Made by a program: the position numbers and the translations under genes. A stretch of 42,013 nt of DNA from Geitlerinema sp. BBD 1991-9 (GTDB taxonomy: Bacteria; Cyanobacteriota; Cyanobacteriia; Cyanobacteriales; Geitlerinemataceae): NCBI GenBank assembly GCA_001657325.1, contig LWRO01000036.1, positions 1-42,013 on the forward strand. Direction: 5' to 3'. Shown here one piece after another: positions 1 through 8,965 of this stretch. The stretch's first letter is position 1. Each line of letters opens with the position of its first letter. Under the pieces are notes generated by a model. The model was not told where the DNA came from. It did not search any database and saw nothing but the letters and a program-made list of their open reading frames with translations.

Positions 1-270
1 GGTAATTCTTCATCGCCTAGAACGGTTTTTAAAAGGGCTTCGAGTCGGGCGTGGCTGTGAAGGTTGCGATAACTCTCGAAATCAGATGGTAGTGAGCAGT
101 GAGCAGTGAGCAGTGAGCAGTTTAGGGAGTTTTCAGTGTTTCGCTCTTTCGGGGATTGCAACAGAAGGTGTTAATGGGGGTAATTCTTCATCGCCTAGAA
201 CGGTTTTTAAAAGGGCTTCGAGTCGGGCGTGGCTGTGAAGGTTGCGATAACTCTCGAAATCAGATGGTAG
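1..270. repeat. 92-bp direct duplication (1-92 and 179-270)
   Basis: Positions 1-92 recur at 179-270 without a visible mismatch, offset by 178 bp. The left end may extend beyond the window. Copy 2 contains the last four codons and stop of the GT4 gene (260-1432). On the minus strand both copies encode the same protein-like tail starting SDFESYRNLHSHARLEALLK. The two copies are separated by a heptamer array (91-120) and about 58 bp of other sequence, so the arrangement looks like a tandem duplication at, or caused by, a short-repeat array. Confidence 0.95.
91..120. repeat. Heptanucleotide tandem repeat (AGTGAGC)x4
   Basis: Four perfect copies of AGTGAGC followed by AG. Short tandemly repeated heptamers (STRR) are a known feature of filamentous cyanobacterial genomes. 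The array lies exactly where the first copy of the 92-bp duplication ends, so replication slippage or recombination here may have generated the duplication. Confidence 0.9.
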
Positions 271-1432
271 ATTCGGGATCGAGGAGTCGATCGAGGGCTT
301 CGATGCATCGATCGACATCGCCTTCGGGAACGCTCAATCCCATGCCAAACTGCTTGACGCGCTTTTCCATACAATAGCCATCACTGACGATTAAAGGTTT
401 TTTCATGACTGCGCTTTTGGTTAAAACGTTACTGCTATATTTGAAGTTTTCGTAAGCGGAAAATAAGACATCGCAGGCATCGATAACGGCGTTAAATGCT
501 GCGCCATCTGGAATCGAGTCAAAGTAACAAAAGCAGTTTTCTGGCGGATCTTCGGCGAGTTTTTTAACTGTTAAATATTCATCGGTAAAATCGCTATCGA
601 AATCTTGATTGAACATCTCCATCGAAAGCCGTCCGGCAAAGATAAACAACCAATCTTTGTCTTTCGATCGATTGGCAATTTCAATTAAGGTTAACAGTCC
701 TTTGCGTTTACTCAATGAGCCAACCGTTCCGATAATTTTGCGATCGTTCGCTTTTTCTCGAATTTTTCGGGCTAATTCGTAATTCGGATCGGGTGGGGTT
801 TCGTCGGTTAAATCAGGGAATGCAAGGACGGGTTTATCGAGCTTGTCTTTCAGGTCTTCGACAACGTATTCGTCGAGTAACGTGAGTGATTGACATCGCT
901 CGGCTTCAGCAACGCTCCAGTGGTTGAGGGGAGTGCCGAACAGTGGCAGTTTCCGTTCGCCAAATCGCAACAAGCCGGGTCGGAAATACAAGCCAGACCA
1001 CGGATAGGGAAAGATTCGATCGACAATCGCACCGTTGAGATAGTAACTGAAATAGTTATCCAACCAGTTGAAAAAGACTAAATCGGGTTCTACACCGACG
1101 TTTTGACTCGCTGCTTTGACTTTTTCGGCAGCGTAGTTCCAACGGGCTAAAACAGAAATAGGTTGAGGGACACGGCCGAGAACGGGAAAGTTTGCGGGAA
1201 GTTTGCCGAAAATAGGAATCTGATGGCGTTTGAGTTCCGGCATAGTAACGGGATGAAAATTATCGAGCGATGCCGTACAAACTTCAGCTAACCACTCGCG
1301 AACGGCTTCAGGTTCGGGATAAAAACAAAACACCCGATATCCGGCTTCTAACATCGTTTTACAGAAACCGCGCATATAGGTGAGGTGATGTCCCCGACCG
1401 TGATTTGTATCGATAAAAGCGATGGTTTTCAT
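260..1432 (-). CDS. GT4-like glycosyltransferase, C-terminus apparently frameshifted
   Basis: 390 residues from an ATG at 1432; an upstream in-frame extension inside kdsA-kdsC has no protein character. The N-terminus (MKTIAFIDTNHGRGHHLTYM) and the C-terminal half (IGTVGSLSKRKGLLTLIEIA, then FIFAGRL, then NVLTKSAVMKKPLIVSDGY, then GMGLSVPEGD) follow the GT-B fold, GT4-like pattern: two Rossmann halves with a sugar-nucleotide site in the second. It starts 17 nt after kdsA-kdsC ends, so the two are probably cotranscribed, and it likely adds a sugar to the glycan made by this locus. The frame stops at TGA 260-262, just inside the duplicated 92-bp unit. One base out of frame the DNA continues with a typical helical GT tail (SDFESYRNLHSHARLEALLK) to about 133. 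This suggests a one-base frame error or genuine damage. Donor and acceptor cannot be read. Confidence 0.82.
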   Translation of the reverse strand: MKTIAFIDTNHGRGHHLTYMRGFCKTMLEAGYRVFCFYPEPEAVREWLAEVCTASLDNFHPVTMPELKRHQIPIFGKLPANFPVLGRVPQPISVLARWNYAAEKVKAASQNVGVEPDLVFFNWLDNYFSYYLNGAIVDRIFPYPWSGLYFRPGLLRFGERKLPLFGTPLNHWSVAEAERCQSLTLLDEYVVEDLKDKLDKPVLAFPDLTDETPPDPNYELARKIREKANDRKIIGTVGSLSKRKGLLTLIEIANRSKDKDWLFIFAGRLSMEMFNQDFDSDFTDEYLTVKKLAEDPPENCFCYFDSIPDGAAFNAVIDACDVLFSAYENFKYSSNVLTKSAVMKKPLIVSDGYCMEKRVKQFGMGLSVPEGDVDRCIEALDRLLDPESTI

Positions 1433-1449
1433 AGATTTCGCGATGGTAT

Positions 1450-3386
<1,937 letters not shown>

Positions 3387-4169
3387 TCAAACTTTCTTTC
3401 GTTTTCCTTTTAAGCTGTAATAGGATTTGACTAAAATCGGTGGAATAAACTGAAATACGAACTCTCGATTTTTCAGTTTTTGTCCTTTGAGTTCGTATTC
3501 TCGATCGAGATCGATCGGATCGACTTGCCAAGTCCAATTGTAGTTCTCAATATCGCCATTCCATCCCTGATGGACGTTTAACGACGGTGGAAACAAATGT
3601 TTTATTCGATCGATGTCGCCCCAACTATGGATGATTTCGATATCAAAATCCGGGCCTTTGCGTACAAACGCACTGACATTACTGTGATAGTTGATAAAAG
3701 AGGCATTGATAACATCAAAGCCACTGACAATCAAAACATACATTAAAATTCCAATATTCCAACCCGGACAAACGTGTCCGTCTAGTACGCGATGCTCAAA
3801 GGGTGGAACGGTCAAAAATGCCAGTCCATTTGGCTTCAAAATTCGGCGAATTTCACTGAGCGCACGTCCGGTATCCATAACGTGTTCGATGACGTGGGAA
3901 CACCATACTGCATCGTAAGACTCGGAAGGAATTGCAGACATATCACAGACATCTAGATTTTCATAAACTGTGACATCTTCCGGTAAATTCTCTAGCAATT
4001 CTGGGTGTAAGTCGGTTACAGTGACTTGCTTACCTCGTTCGCAGAACGCTTTTGCGGCGAAGCCGTCTCCTGCTCCGATATCGATAATGCTTTGGAAGTC
4101 ATAGGTTGAGGCCTGTTGAACGATCCGCCGCAGAGCAATTTGAAATTCGGGTAGTTGATTTCCGTACAT
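3387..4169 (-). CDS. Class I SAM-dependent methyltransferase (type 11-like)
   Basis: 260 residues, ATG at 4169. It shows the SAM motif I IIDIGAGDGFAAKAF (28-42), an acidic ribose contact in VTVTDLHPE (Asp53), motif II/III YDAVWCSHVIEHVMD and post-motif LKPNGLAFLTVPP, as in cyanobacterial methyltransferase-11-like proteins. It lies between the GT-B transferase and kdsA-kdsC on the same strand, so a sugar or glycan methylation role is inferred. The C-terminal third carries no recognised domain and ends in a Lys/Arg-rich tail. The substrate is unknown. Confidence 0.85.
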   Translation of the reverse strand: MYGNQLPEFQIALRRIVQQASTYDFQSIIDIGAGDGFAAKAFCERGKQVTVTDLHPELLENLPEDVTVYENLDVCDMSAIPSESYDAVWCSHVIEHVMDTGRALSEIRRILKPNGLAFLTVPPFEHRVLDGHVCPGWNIGILMYVLIVSGFDVINASFINYHSNVSAFVRKGPDFDIEIIHSWGDIDRIKHLFPPSLNVHQGWNGDIENYNWTWQVDPIDLDREYELKGQKLKNREFVFQFIPPILVKSYYSLKGKRKKV

Positions 4170-4197
4170 GATTTTTCTACTTATATCAGAGTGAACT

Positions 4198-4284
4198 TTT
4201 TAAACGCAATGTGGTAGCCGTCAAGATCGAGCTACAAAATAGCAAAAACCTGTATAGAGTCATTGCGTTTAAAACTCTATACAG
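4198..4284. repeat. Overlapping inverted repeats with pseudoknot or switch topology
   Basis: The 14-bp arm at 4198-4211 (TTTTAAACGCAATG) is perfectly complementary to 4261-4274. An 11-bp arm at 4250-4260 (CTGTATAGAGT) is perfectly complementary to 4274-4284. The arms interleave (A, B, A', B'), so the RNA could form an H-type pseudoknot or two competing hairpins. A further AACCTG/CAGGTT pair (4247-4252, 4295-4300) surrounds part of it. It lies between two minus-strand genes, and its function is unknown. Confidence 0.7.
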
Positions 4285-4315
4285 CGGTATCAAACAGGTT
4301 GTCTTATTCTGAATT

Positions 4316-4449
4316 TTGTAGTATCAGTAATTAAGCCCATCGATTCCTAAACGATACGAAGCAAGGCTCAAACCACTATCGCCGCAGAGCTTAAAGCTTT
4401 GAAGGCAGCGAGTTTAAGAATCGAATAGCTCGGCGCACCAATACTACAA
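4316..4449. repeat. 134-bp palindromic element with terminal inverted repeats
   Basis: TTGTAGTAT (4316-4324) is matched by its perfect inverse ATACTACAA (4441-4449). About 15 bp further in on each side, TCGATTC-TAAAC is matched by GTTTA-GAATCGA with one mismatch. The spacing is symmetrical, as in a small non-autonomous mobile element or a structured RNA. There is no clear target duplication and no open frame. The flanks are 31 bp from the interleaved repeats and 93 bp from the next gene. Confidence 0.6.
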
Positions 4450-4542
4450 GCCAGTAGTCTTTGTTTTATCGTAAGAGAATTGAACCTCCAGAAAACAACA
4501 TATCGAACAACGAAATGCACTAATTCCAATACACTTAACTTC

Positions 4543-5886
4543 CTAGTGATGAGAAGCTAAAACTTCTGTTAAAATTTCATCAACTGCTCGATTGGTCGAA
4601 TTACCATCGAGGCGATATGTAATATCTTCCGCAACGTTCAAGCTCGATTCAACTGCCTCTTCCGAAAATAACGCAGCGGAAATCGCATTGTTTAAAGCAT
4701 TGTCTGGTGAAGCATAGGCTGTCCGATAACTTCCATACTCTTCAAGATGTTTGTAGCCCTTGGACGGCCCGTCCTCGAACAGATCGAACGCTACCACTTT
4801 TTTACCCATCATCAATGCTTCTTCCGCCACGGTCGAGCATCGCGTCAACAGCAAATCTGAAATCGAAAGAATTCCGTAAACGTCTAATTCAGTAATTTCC
4901 GGTTCGATAACGATAATTGAATCAGAATTAGAAATTTCTTCGGCAGCTTGACGGTAGAGATTAGGATTTTTGCTATCGTTGGGATGCATTTTGACGAGCA
5001 ACAAGACGCGATCGAAATCCAGCCCTTGATAAAGCAATTGAATCCATTTTCGATACAGTTCTTGCTCGTTTTCGTATCCTTTATATTCGGTATGTAAACA
5101 AGTGGCGACAGAAACGATTTTTCGGGATTCCAGCTTCTCTGACACCTGGGGATAGCGAGCTACTAACCGCTCTCGAACCTGTTTGGAGTCGAGATGAGCG
5201 AGTCGATCGTGCAGTGGATTTCCGACTAATCGCACTCGACTGGAATCGACACTATACTGATGAATTAACTCTCGCTCGACCCGCTTTCCCCAAACCATAA
5301 ACTTATCGGAAACGGTCGTAGCTAAACCGGCGACTGAATCTCGGCGTGTGCCACCGTGTTGAATCGAGAGGGTCTTGACGCCGAACGTCTTCAGTCGATC
5401 GACGGTATCTACACCACACTGATGAAACTCATACATCATTCGGTGGTCTAAACACACTACGACGAGCTTGTTTTCGGGATGCTTACAAGCTTCGATCAGT
5501 TTAATGTAATCGGTTTGGATCGGACAGTTTAACGCTTCTAATTTTTGTGAGTTAGATGGTGTTAGTTTGAGCTGGTGAACGCCGTTTAAAACGATTAAGT
5601 TAACCTTGAGTTCGTTGTTTTTAACTTCCGGACGTTGTAGTAAATTCACCAGGAGCGGGATTAACATCCGCTCGCAGGCTTTGGAATAGAGAAAGAAGGT
5701 GATTTCCGGTTGTGTGGAGACGGAAGTTCCGGGTAACTGATTGAGAATATACTTGCCAAGTAGCTTTAGTTTGTCCTCGTACTTTAGATAATCCTGAACG
5801 GAAAAATAGTACTGGGATAAAAGAGACGCTTCGAGTGGTTGAATTGCCTTTCGGAGCTTGGTTTTGGCCGAAACTTGTTTAGCCAT
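4543..5886 (-). CDS. GT-B glycan transferase of the CDP-glycerol glycerophosphotransferase / capsule type; candidate ulosonate transferase
   Basis: 447 residues from ATG 5886. The first about 60 residues are charged and helical. Two Rossmann-like halves follow, with KTLSIQHGG (171-179), FMVWGKR, RLVGNPLHDRL (219-229), then VLLLVKMHPND near residue 300 and LLLTRCSTVAEEALMMGKKV near 360. A His-Pro motif plus a late Ser-Thr-Val-Ala-Glu-Glu-Ala helix is shared by CDP-glycerol glycerophosphotransferases, polysialyltransferases and KpsC/KpsS-type KDO transferases, which use CDP- or CMP-activated donors. In a locus making a CMP-ulosonate, transfer of that sugar is the natural inference, but the sequence alone does not separate these families. 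It lies 57 nt after the HAD phosphatase gene, so the two are likely cotranscribed. Confidence 0.78.
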   Translation of the reverse strand: MAKQVSAKTKLRKAIQPLEASLLSQYYFSVQDYLKYEDKLKLLGKYILNQLPGTSVSTQPEITFFLYSKACERMLIPLLVNLLQRPEVKNNELKVNLIVLNGVHQLKLTPSNSQKLEALNCPIQTDYIKLIEACKHPENKLVVVCLDHRMMYEFHQCGVDTVDRLKTFGVKTLSIQHGGTRRDSVAGLATTVSDKFMVWGKRVERELIHQYSVDSSRVRLVGNPLHDRLAHLDSKQVRERLVARYPQVSEKLESRKIVSVATCLHTEYKGYENEQELYRKWIQLLYQGLDFDRVLLLVKMHPNDSKNPNLYRQAAEEISNSDSIIVIEPEITELDVYGILSISDLLLTRCSTVAEEALMMGKKVVAFDLFEDGPSKGYKHLEEYGSYRTAYASPDNALNNAISAALFSEEAVESSLNVAEDITYRLDGNSTNRAVDEILTEVLASHH

Positions 5887-5943
5887 GAGGACACCTACTG
5901 ATTCCCAACAGACGATCGAACACCACGGAAACCACCTTCGCTT

Positions 5944-6609
5944 CTAGAAGTTTAACAGTTCTGTGAAGTTGGCGATCGTGCGATCGGCCTGAGACAGAGC
6001 CTCGATCGAAAACGAGGTGGTTAAGCCAATACAGAACATTCCTGCCGCTTTTGCTGCCTTCACCCCGGATTGACTGTCTTCAAATACCATACAATCTTCA
6101 GGGGGAACGTTTAAAGCGGATGCTGTTTTCAAGTAAACTTCGGGGTCGGGCTTTAATTGTTGGACTTCGTCTCGGGTTGTCATGACCTTAAAGCTCGAGC
6201 TCAAATTCAAGCCGTCGAGAACCGTTGTCGCTTCTCGACGACTCGAACTCGTGGCTAACCCAAAGCGTTTAGCGGTCGTATCGAGGTGGCGGACAAATTC
6301 AACTGAGCCAGGAACCGCCGGAATCGAACCTTGGTGAAGTAGCGTTTGATACGCCTCCCGCTTAGCTCGAACCAACGGCTTCACCTCTCCCGTCAATTGA
6401 AATTTATCGAACCAATATTCAATGACGGATTGTTCTTTCATTCCCCGCCAACCGACATCGGATTCGGGTAACTCAACGCCGTAAACTTGGCGGAAAACTT
6501 GCTGATAAGCAGCAAATTTCAACGGCTCCGTATCGGCTAAAACTCCATCCAGGTCGAAAATGACCGCCTGACACCGATCTAAAACTAAACCTATGGATTC
6601 AACACTCAT
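5944..6609 (-). CDS. HAD-IA phosphatase / beta-phosphoglucomutase-like
   Basis: 221 residues, ATG 6609, 9 nt after the DAHP synthase stop, so the two are tightly coupled. HAD motif I is VIFDLDGVLADTEP (nucleophile Asp19, acid/base Asp21), motif II LATSSSR (Ser121), motif III Lys153 in LKPDPEVY, and motif IV VFEDSQSG (Glu177-Asp178). A helical cap lies between motifs I and II (about 30-100), as in subfamily IA phosphatases and beta-PGM. The substrate is not readable. The position suggests it dephosphorylates a sugar phosphate of the locus, possibly the DAHP synthase product in the way KdsC acts on the KdsA product, but a phosphoglucomutase-like role is equally compatible. Confidence 0.85.
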   Translation of the reverse strand: MSVESIGLVLDRCQAVIFDLDGVLADTEPLKFAAYQQVFRQVYGVELPESDVGWRGMKEQSVIEYWFDKFQLTGEVKPLVRAKREAYQTLLHQGSIPAVPGSVEFVRHLDTTAKRFGLATSSSRREATTVLDGLNLSSSFKVMTTRDEVQQLKPDPEVYLKTASALNVPPEDCMVFEDSQSGVKAAKAAGMFCIGLTTSFSIEALSQADRTIANFTELLNF

Positions 6610-6618
6610 TAAATTTGC

Positions 6619-7641
6619 CTATGCTACCAGCGTCCGACCGACAGCCGTACAAATTTTATCGAGTACCGACACCATTTCGCTGAATTGCTCGAAGGAAAGC
6701 GCTTGCTCTTTGTCGCTCTTGGCGTTGGCGGGATCGGGGTGGGTTTCGACGAGCAAACCGTCAATGCCTAACGCAGCAGCCGACTGAGCCACGAGGGGAA
6801 CTTGAGCGGCGATACCCATGGCGTGAGAGGGATCGAGGACGATGGGTAAGTGACTCAGTTCCTTCACTAAGGCGGCGGCACAAACATCTAAGCAGAACCG
6901 GGTTTGCGGCTCGAACGTCCGAATCCCTCGTTCGCACAGGATGACTTTGGAGTTTCCGTTGGAGAGGATAAAATCGGCTCCTTGCAAAAACTCTTTAATC
7001 GTGGTCATGAAACCGCGTTTGAGGACGATGGGTTTGTCCATCTGTCCGCAAAAGTTCAGCAGCGAGAAGTTGTACATCGCCTTCGTCCCGATTTGGATGA
7101 TGTCGGCTACGTCGGCGACAGCATCGAGGTGGGTGGTGTCTTTGACTTCGGTGATGATTTTCATCCCGAATCGATCGCGGACTTTGTCGAGGATCTTCAA
7201 ACCTTCGTCGGCTAATCCTTGGAAGCTGTAGGGAGACGTCCGGGGTTTGAAAGCTCCGGCTCGGAATACTTTAATATCGAACTTGCTGCGGAGAAACTCA
7301 GCAGTTCGCATGACTTGGTCTTCGGATTCGACCGCACAGGGGCCCGCCATCATGACGGTGTTTCCGCGACCGAACACGACACCATCTCCTAAGTCGATGA
7401 CGGTGTTTTGTTCCTGAAATTTGCGGGTGCAAAGTTGATATTCAGTTCCCGGATTGACGATCGACTCAACCCCTTCTAGCGTTTTGAGTTCGGACGGATC
7501 GCCTTTCCATTTGGAAGAGGTGACGAACAATGTCTGACCGCTCAGGTTGACTTGGCGAGCTTCGACTCCCTGTTGGCTGAACCACTGGCTCACGCGATCG
7601 ATGGTGGCTTCGGTAGGATTGGGGCTGAGTTTGATAATCAT
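6619..7641 (-). CDS. aroF: 3-deoxy-7-phosphoheptulonate (DAHP) synthase, type I-beta with N-terminal regulatory domain
   Basis: 340 residues, ATG 7641. Residues 1-70 form a small ferredoxin-like domain as in long type I-beta enzymes (feedback regulation in that class). The barrel follows: AGPCAVESEDQ (99-109, metal Cys102), FKPRTSPYSFQG (131-142, the erythrose-4-phosphate signature), IGTKAMYNF (184-192), LCERGIRTF (235-243), DPSHAMG (270-276), His301 and Asp310. It condenses PEP and erythrose-4-phosphate, the first shikimate step. It sits among KDO genes and is fused transcriptionally to a HAD phosphatase, rather than with other aromatic genes. It may be the housekeeping enzyme or a dedicated copy feeding a heptulosonic sugar. 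The 5' leader of 176 nt carries tandem repeats. Confidence 0.92.
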   Translation of the reverse strand: MIIKLSPNPTEATIDRVSQWFSQQGVEARQVNLSGQTLFVTSSKWKGDPSELKTLEGVESIVNPGTEYQLCTRKFQEQNTVIDLGDGVVFGRGNTVMMAGPCAVESEDQVMRTAEFLRSKFDIKVFRAGAFKPRTSPYSFQGLADEGLKILDKVRDRFGMKIITEVKDTTHLDAVADVADIIQIGTKAMYNFSLLNFCGQMDKPIVLKRGFMTTIKEFLQGADFILSNGNSKVILCERGIRTFEPQTRFCLDVCAAALVKELSHLPIVLDPSHAMGIAAQVPLVAQSAAALGIDGLLVETHPDPANAKSDKEQALSFEQFSEMVSVLDKICTAVGRTLVA

Positions 7642-7660
7642 GTTTGGCTTTTGCGTCTGT

Positions 7661-7705
7661 ACAGTTGTGAGAAAAACAGTTGTCAGAAAAACAGTTGTCA
7701 GAAAC
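7661..7705. repeat. Three tandem copies of a 15-mer
   Basis: ACAGTTGTGAGAAAA, ACAGTTGTCAGAAAA and ACAGTTGTCAGAAAC lie end to end. The array sits 20 bp upstream of the DAHP synthase start codon (minus strand), inside its 5' leader. It could be a slippage array or a multi-copy binding site. Confidence 0.9.
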
Positions 7706-7781
7706 GTGAATTAGAAATCTTTGAAGGACTTCTCGACAGAACCGGGTTGTTGAGACTTTAGTGGAAACTTTAATCGATGGT

Positions 7782-7805
7782 CACTGACAAAACTGTTCGT
7801 CAGTG
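7782..7805. repeat. Hairpin between the epimerase-CBS gene and the DAHP synthase gene
   Basis: CACTGAC (7782-7788) and GTCAGTG (7799-7805) are perfect inverses with a 10-nt loop. The hairpin lies 12 bp beyond the stop of the minus-strand epimerase-CBS gene. There is no T-run on either side, so it is not a classical terminator. It could protect or process the mRNA, or be an operator for the downstream DAHP synthase. Confidence 0.55.
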
Positions 7806-7817
7806 TGTGTTATCGCC

Positions 7818-8846
7818 TTAGATGGCGTGCAGGATATCCCGCAGCCAGACGAGGCCGAGGCAGCTATTGGAGGCATCGACTACGGGAATTACATCGAAGC
7901 CAGCACCTCGCTTGTCGAGTTCTCGCAGCAGGTCGAGCAGTCGCATATCGGGATCGATCGCAAACGGACTCGTGACCATTAAATCTTTGGCTTTGAGGGC
8001 CGACAAATCCGGTTGAACGATAAGCCGACGGCGAACGTCCCCGTCTGTGACTAAACCCACCAGATGGTTGTTCTCATCAACAACGCAGGTACAGCCGACC
8101 AGTTTGCGATCCATCTCGAGCATCATTTGGCGAATATCGGTTTCTGGGGTAACGCGAGGAACATCAGAATCCGATCGCATAATGTCGGCAACGCGCAGAT
8201 AAAGGTTTCTGCCAAAAAGCTTGACAACTTGAACGAGGTAATCCTCGTTTTTCAAGATATAAGATCCAGAAATGAGAACGTCAACTTCGAGATCCCGCAA
8301 CAGTGCGGCCGAGAGGTGGTTCACTCCGCCATCGACGTGAACTTTGACTTTAGGAAACGCCCGACGGAAGGATTTAATTTTGTTAACGACTCGATCGTCA
8401 AACTGTCCGCCAGACACGCCAGGGGTGGCAGCCATAAAGAGAACGTAATCGAGGATTTGACCCGTCTCGAACAGCTCGCTAACGGGCGTTTCTGCGTTGA
8501 TGGCTAAGCCAAAGTTACAGCCGACTTGACGGCGGATTTGCTCGAGTTTCGACCACGTGAGTTGGTTTTCAACGTGAACGCAGAAATAATCGTCGGCTTT
8601 CAGTTGAACGCCGTCTAAATATTCCAACGGATCGCTGACGCTTAAATGAACGTCGAACGGCAACCGTGTACTTTGACGTAGGGTTTCGATGTCCTTCAGG
8701 TGTAAGGTTTTGCTGTTTTCGCTGACATCGTAATGGATGAGATCGATGCCGAGGACATCTAATTCTTTGAGAACTTCGGGAAGTTCAGATTCGCCATCCA
8801 CGGCGGCGAGCAACGAGCAAGATATTTTCGGGATTTTAGGGAGCAT
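7818..8846 (-). CDS. Ribulose-phosphate 3-epimerase-like barrel fused to a KdsD-type CBS pair; candidate arabinose-5-phosphate-forming enzyme
   Basis: 342 residues, ATG 8846 with AAGGACG ahead of it. Residues 5-213 align by eye with Rpe: IHYDV (37-41), FDVHL (64-68), FMAATPGVSGGQF (137-149), VHVDGG (169-174) and LISGSYI (191-197). All four metal/acid-base residues of Rpe are kept (His38, Asp40, His67, Asp172). The substrate-loop residues differ: SILSAD reads SLLAAV, VMDG reads VSEN, HLM reads HLS. Residues 218-342 are two CBS motifs (DIMRSDSDVPRV, VGLVTDGDVRR, KDLMVTSPF, GLVWLRDIL) that closely resemble the tail of KdsD/KpsF (DIM, TDGD-RR), which normally follows a SIS domain. The gene precedes kdsB-linked functions and the locus lacks a SIS-type KdsD. 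Canonical rpe is at 20608. Function is inferred: isomerising or epimerising a pentose phosphate for the ulosonate pathway. Confidence 0.85.
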   Translation of the reverse strand: MLPKIPKISCSLLAAVDGESELPEVLKELDVLGIDLIHYDVSENSKTLHLKDIETLRQSTRLPFDVHLSVSDPLEYLDGVQLKADDYFCVHVENQLTWSKLEQIRRQVGCNFGLAINAETPVSELFETGQILDYVLFMAATPGVSGGQFDDRVVNKIKSFRRAFPKVKVHVDGGVNHLSAALLRDLEVDVLISGSYILKNEDYLVQVVKLFGRNLYLRVADIMRSDSDVPRVTPETDIRQMMLEMDRKLVGCTCVVDENNHLVGLVTDGDVRRRLIVQPDLSALKAKDLMVTSPFAIDPDMRLLDLLRELDKRGAGFDVIPVVDASNSCLGLVWLRDILHAI

Positions 8847-8965
8847 GGTCTTACGTCCTTGAATAACGATTCGCTCTGGAGGAAATTTATAATTCTAGGA
8901 ATTGTTGCCTGAATATTTCCGAGTGAAAGTTTCTATTTTTATGCTTTACGAATTTTCAAATGCCT

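Noticed and set aside
91-120. Possible CRISPR array
   Set aside because: Units are only 7 bp with no spacers; this is a simple tandem repeat.
8064-8507. 147-codon plus-strand frame opposite the epimerase-CBS gene
   Set aside because: Antisense shadow of a gene with recognised domains; no ribosome site.
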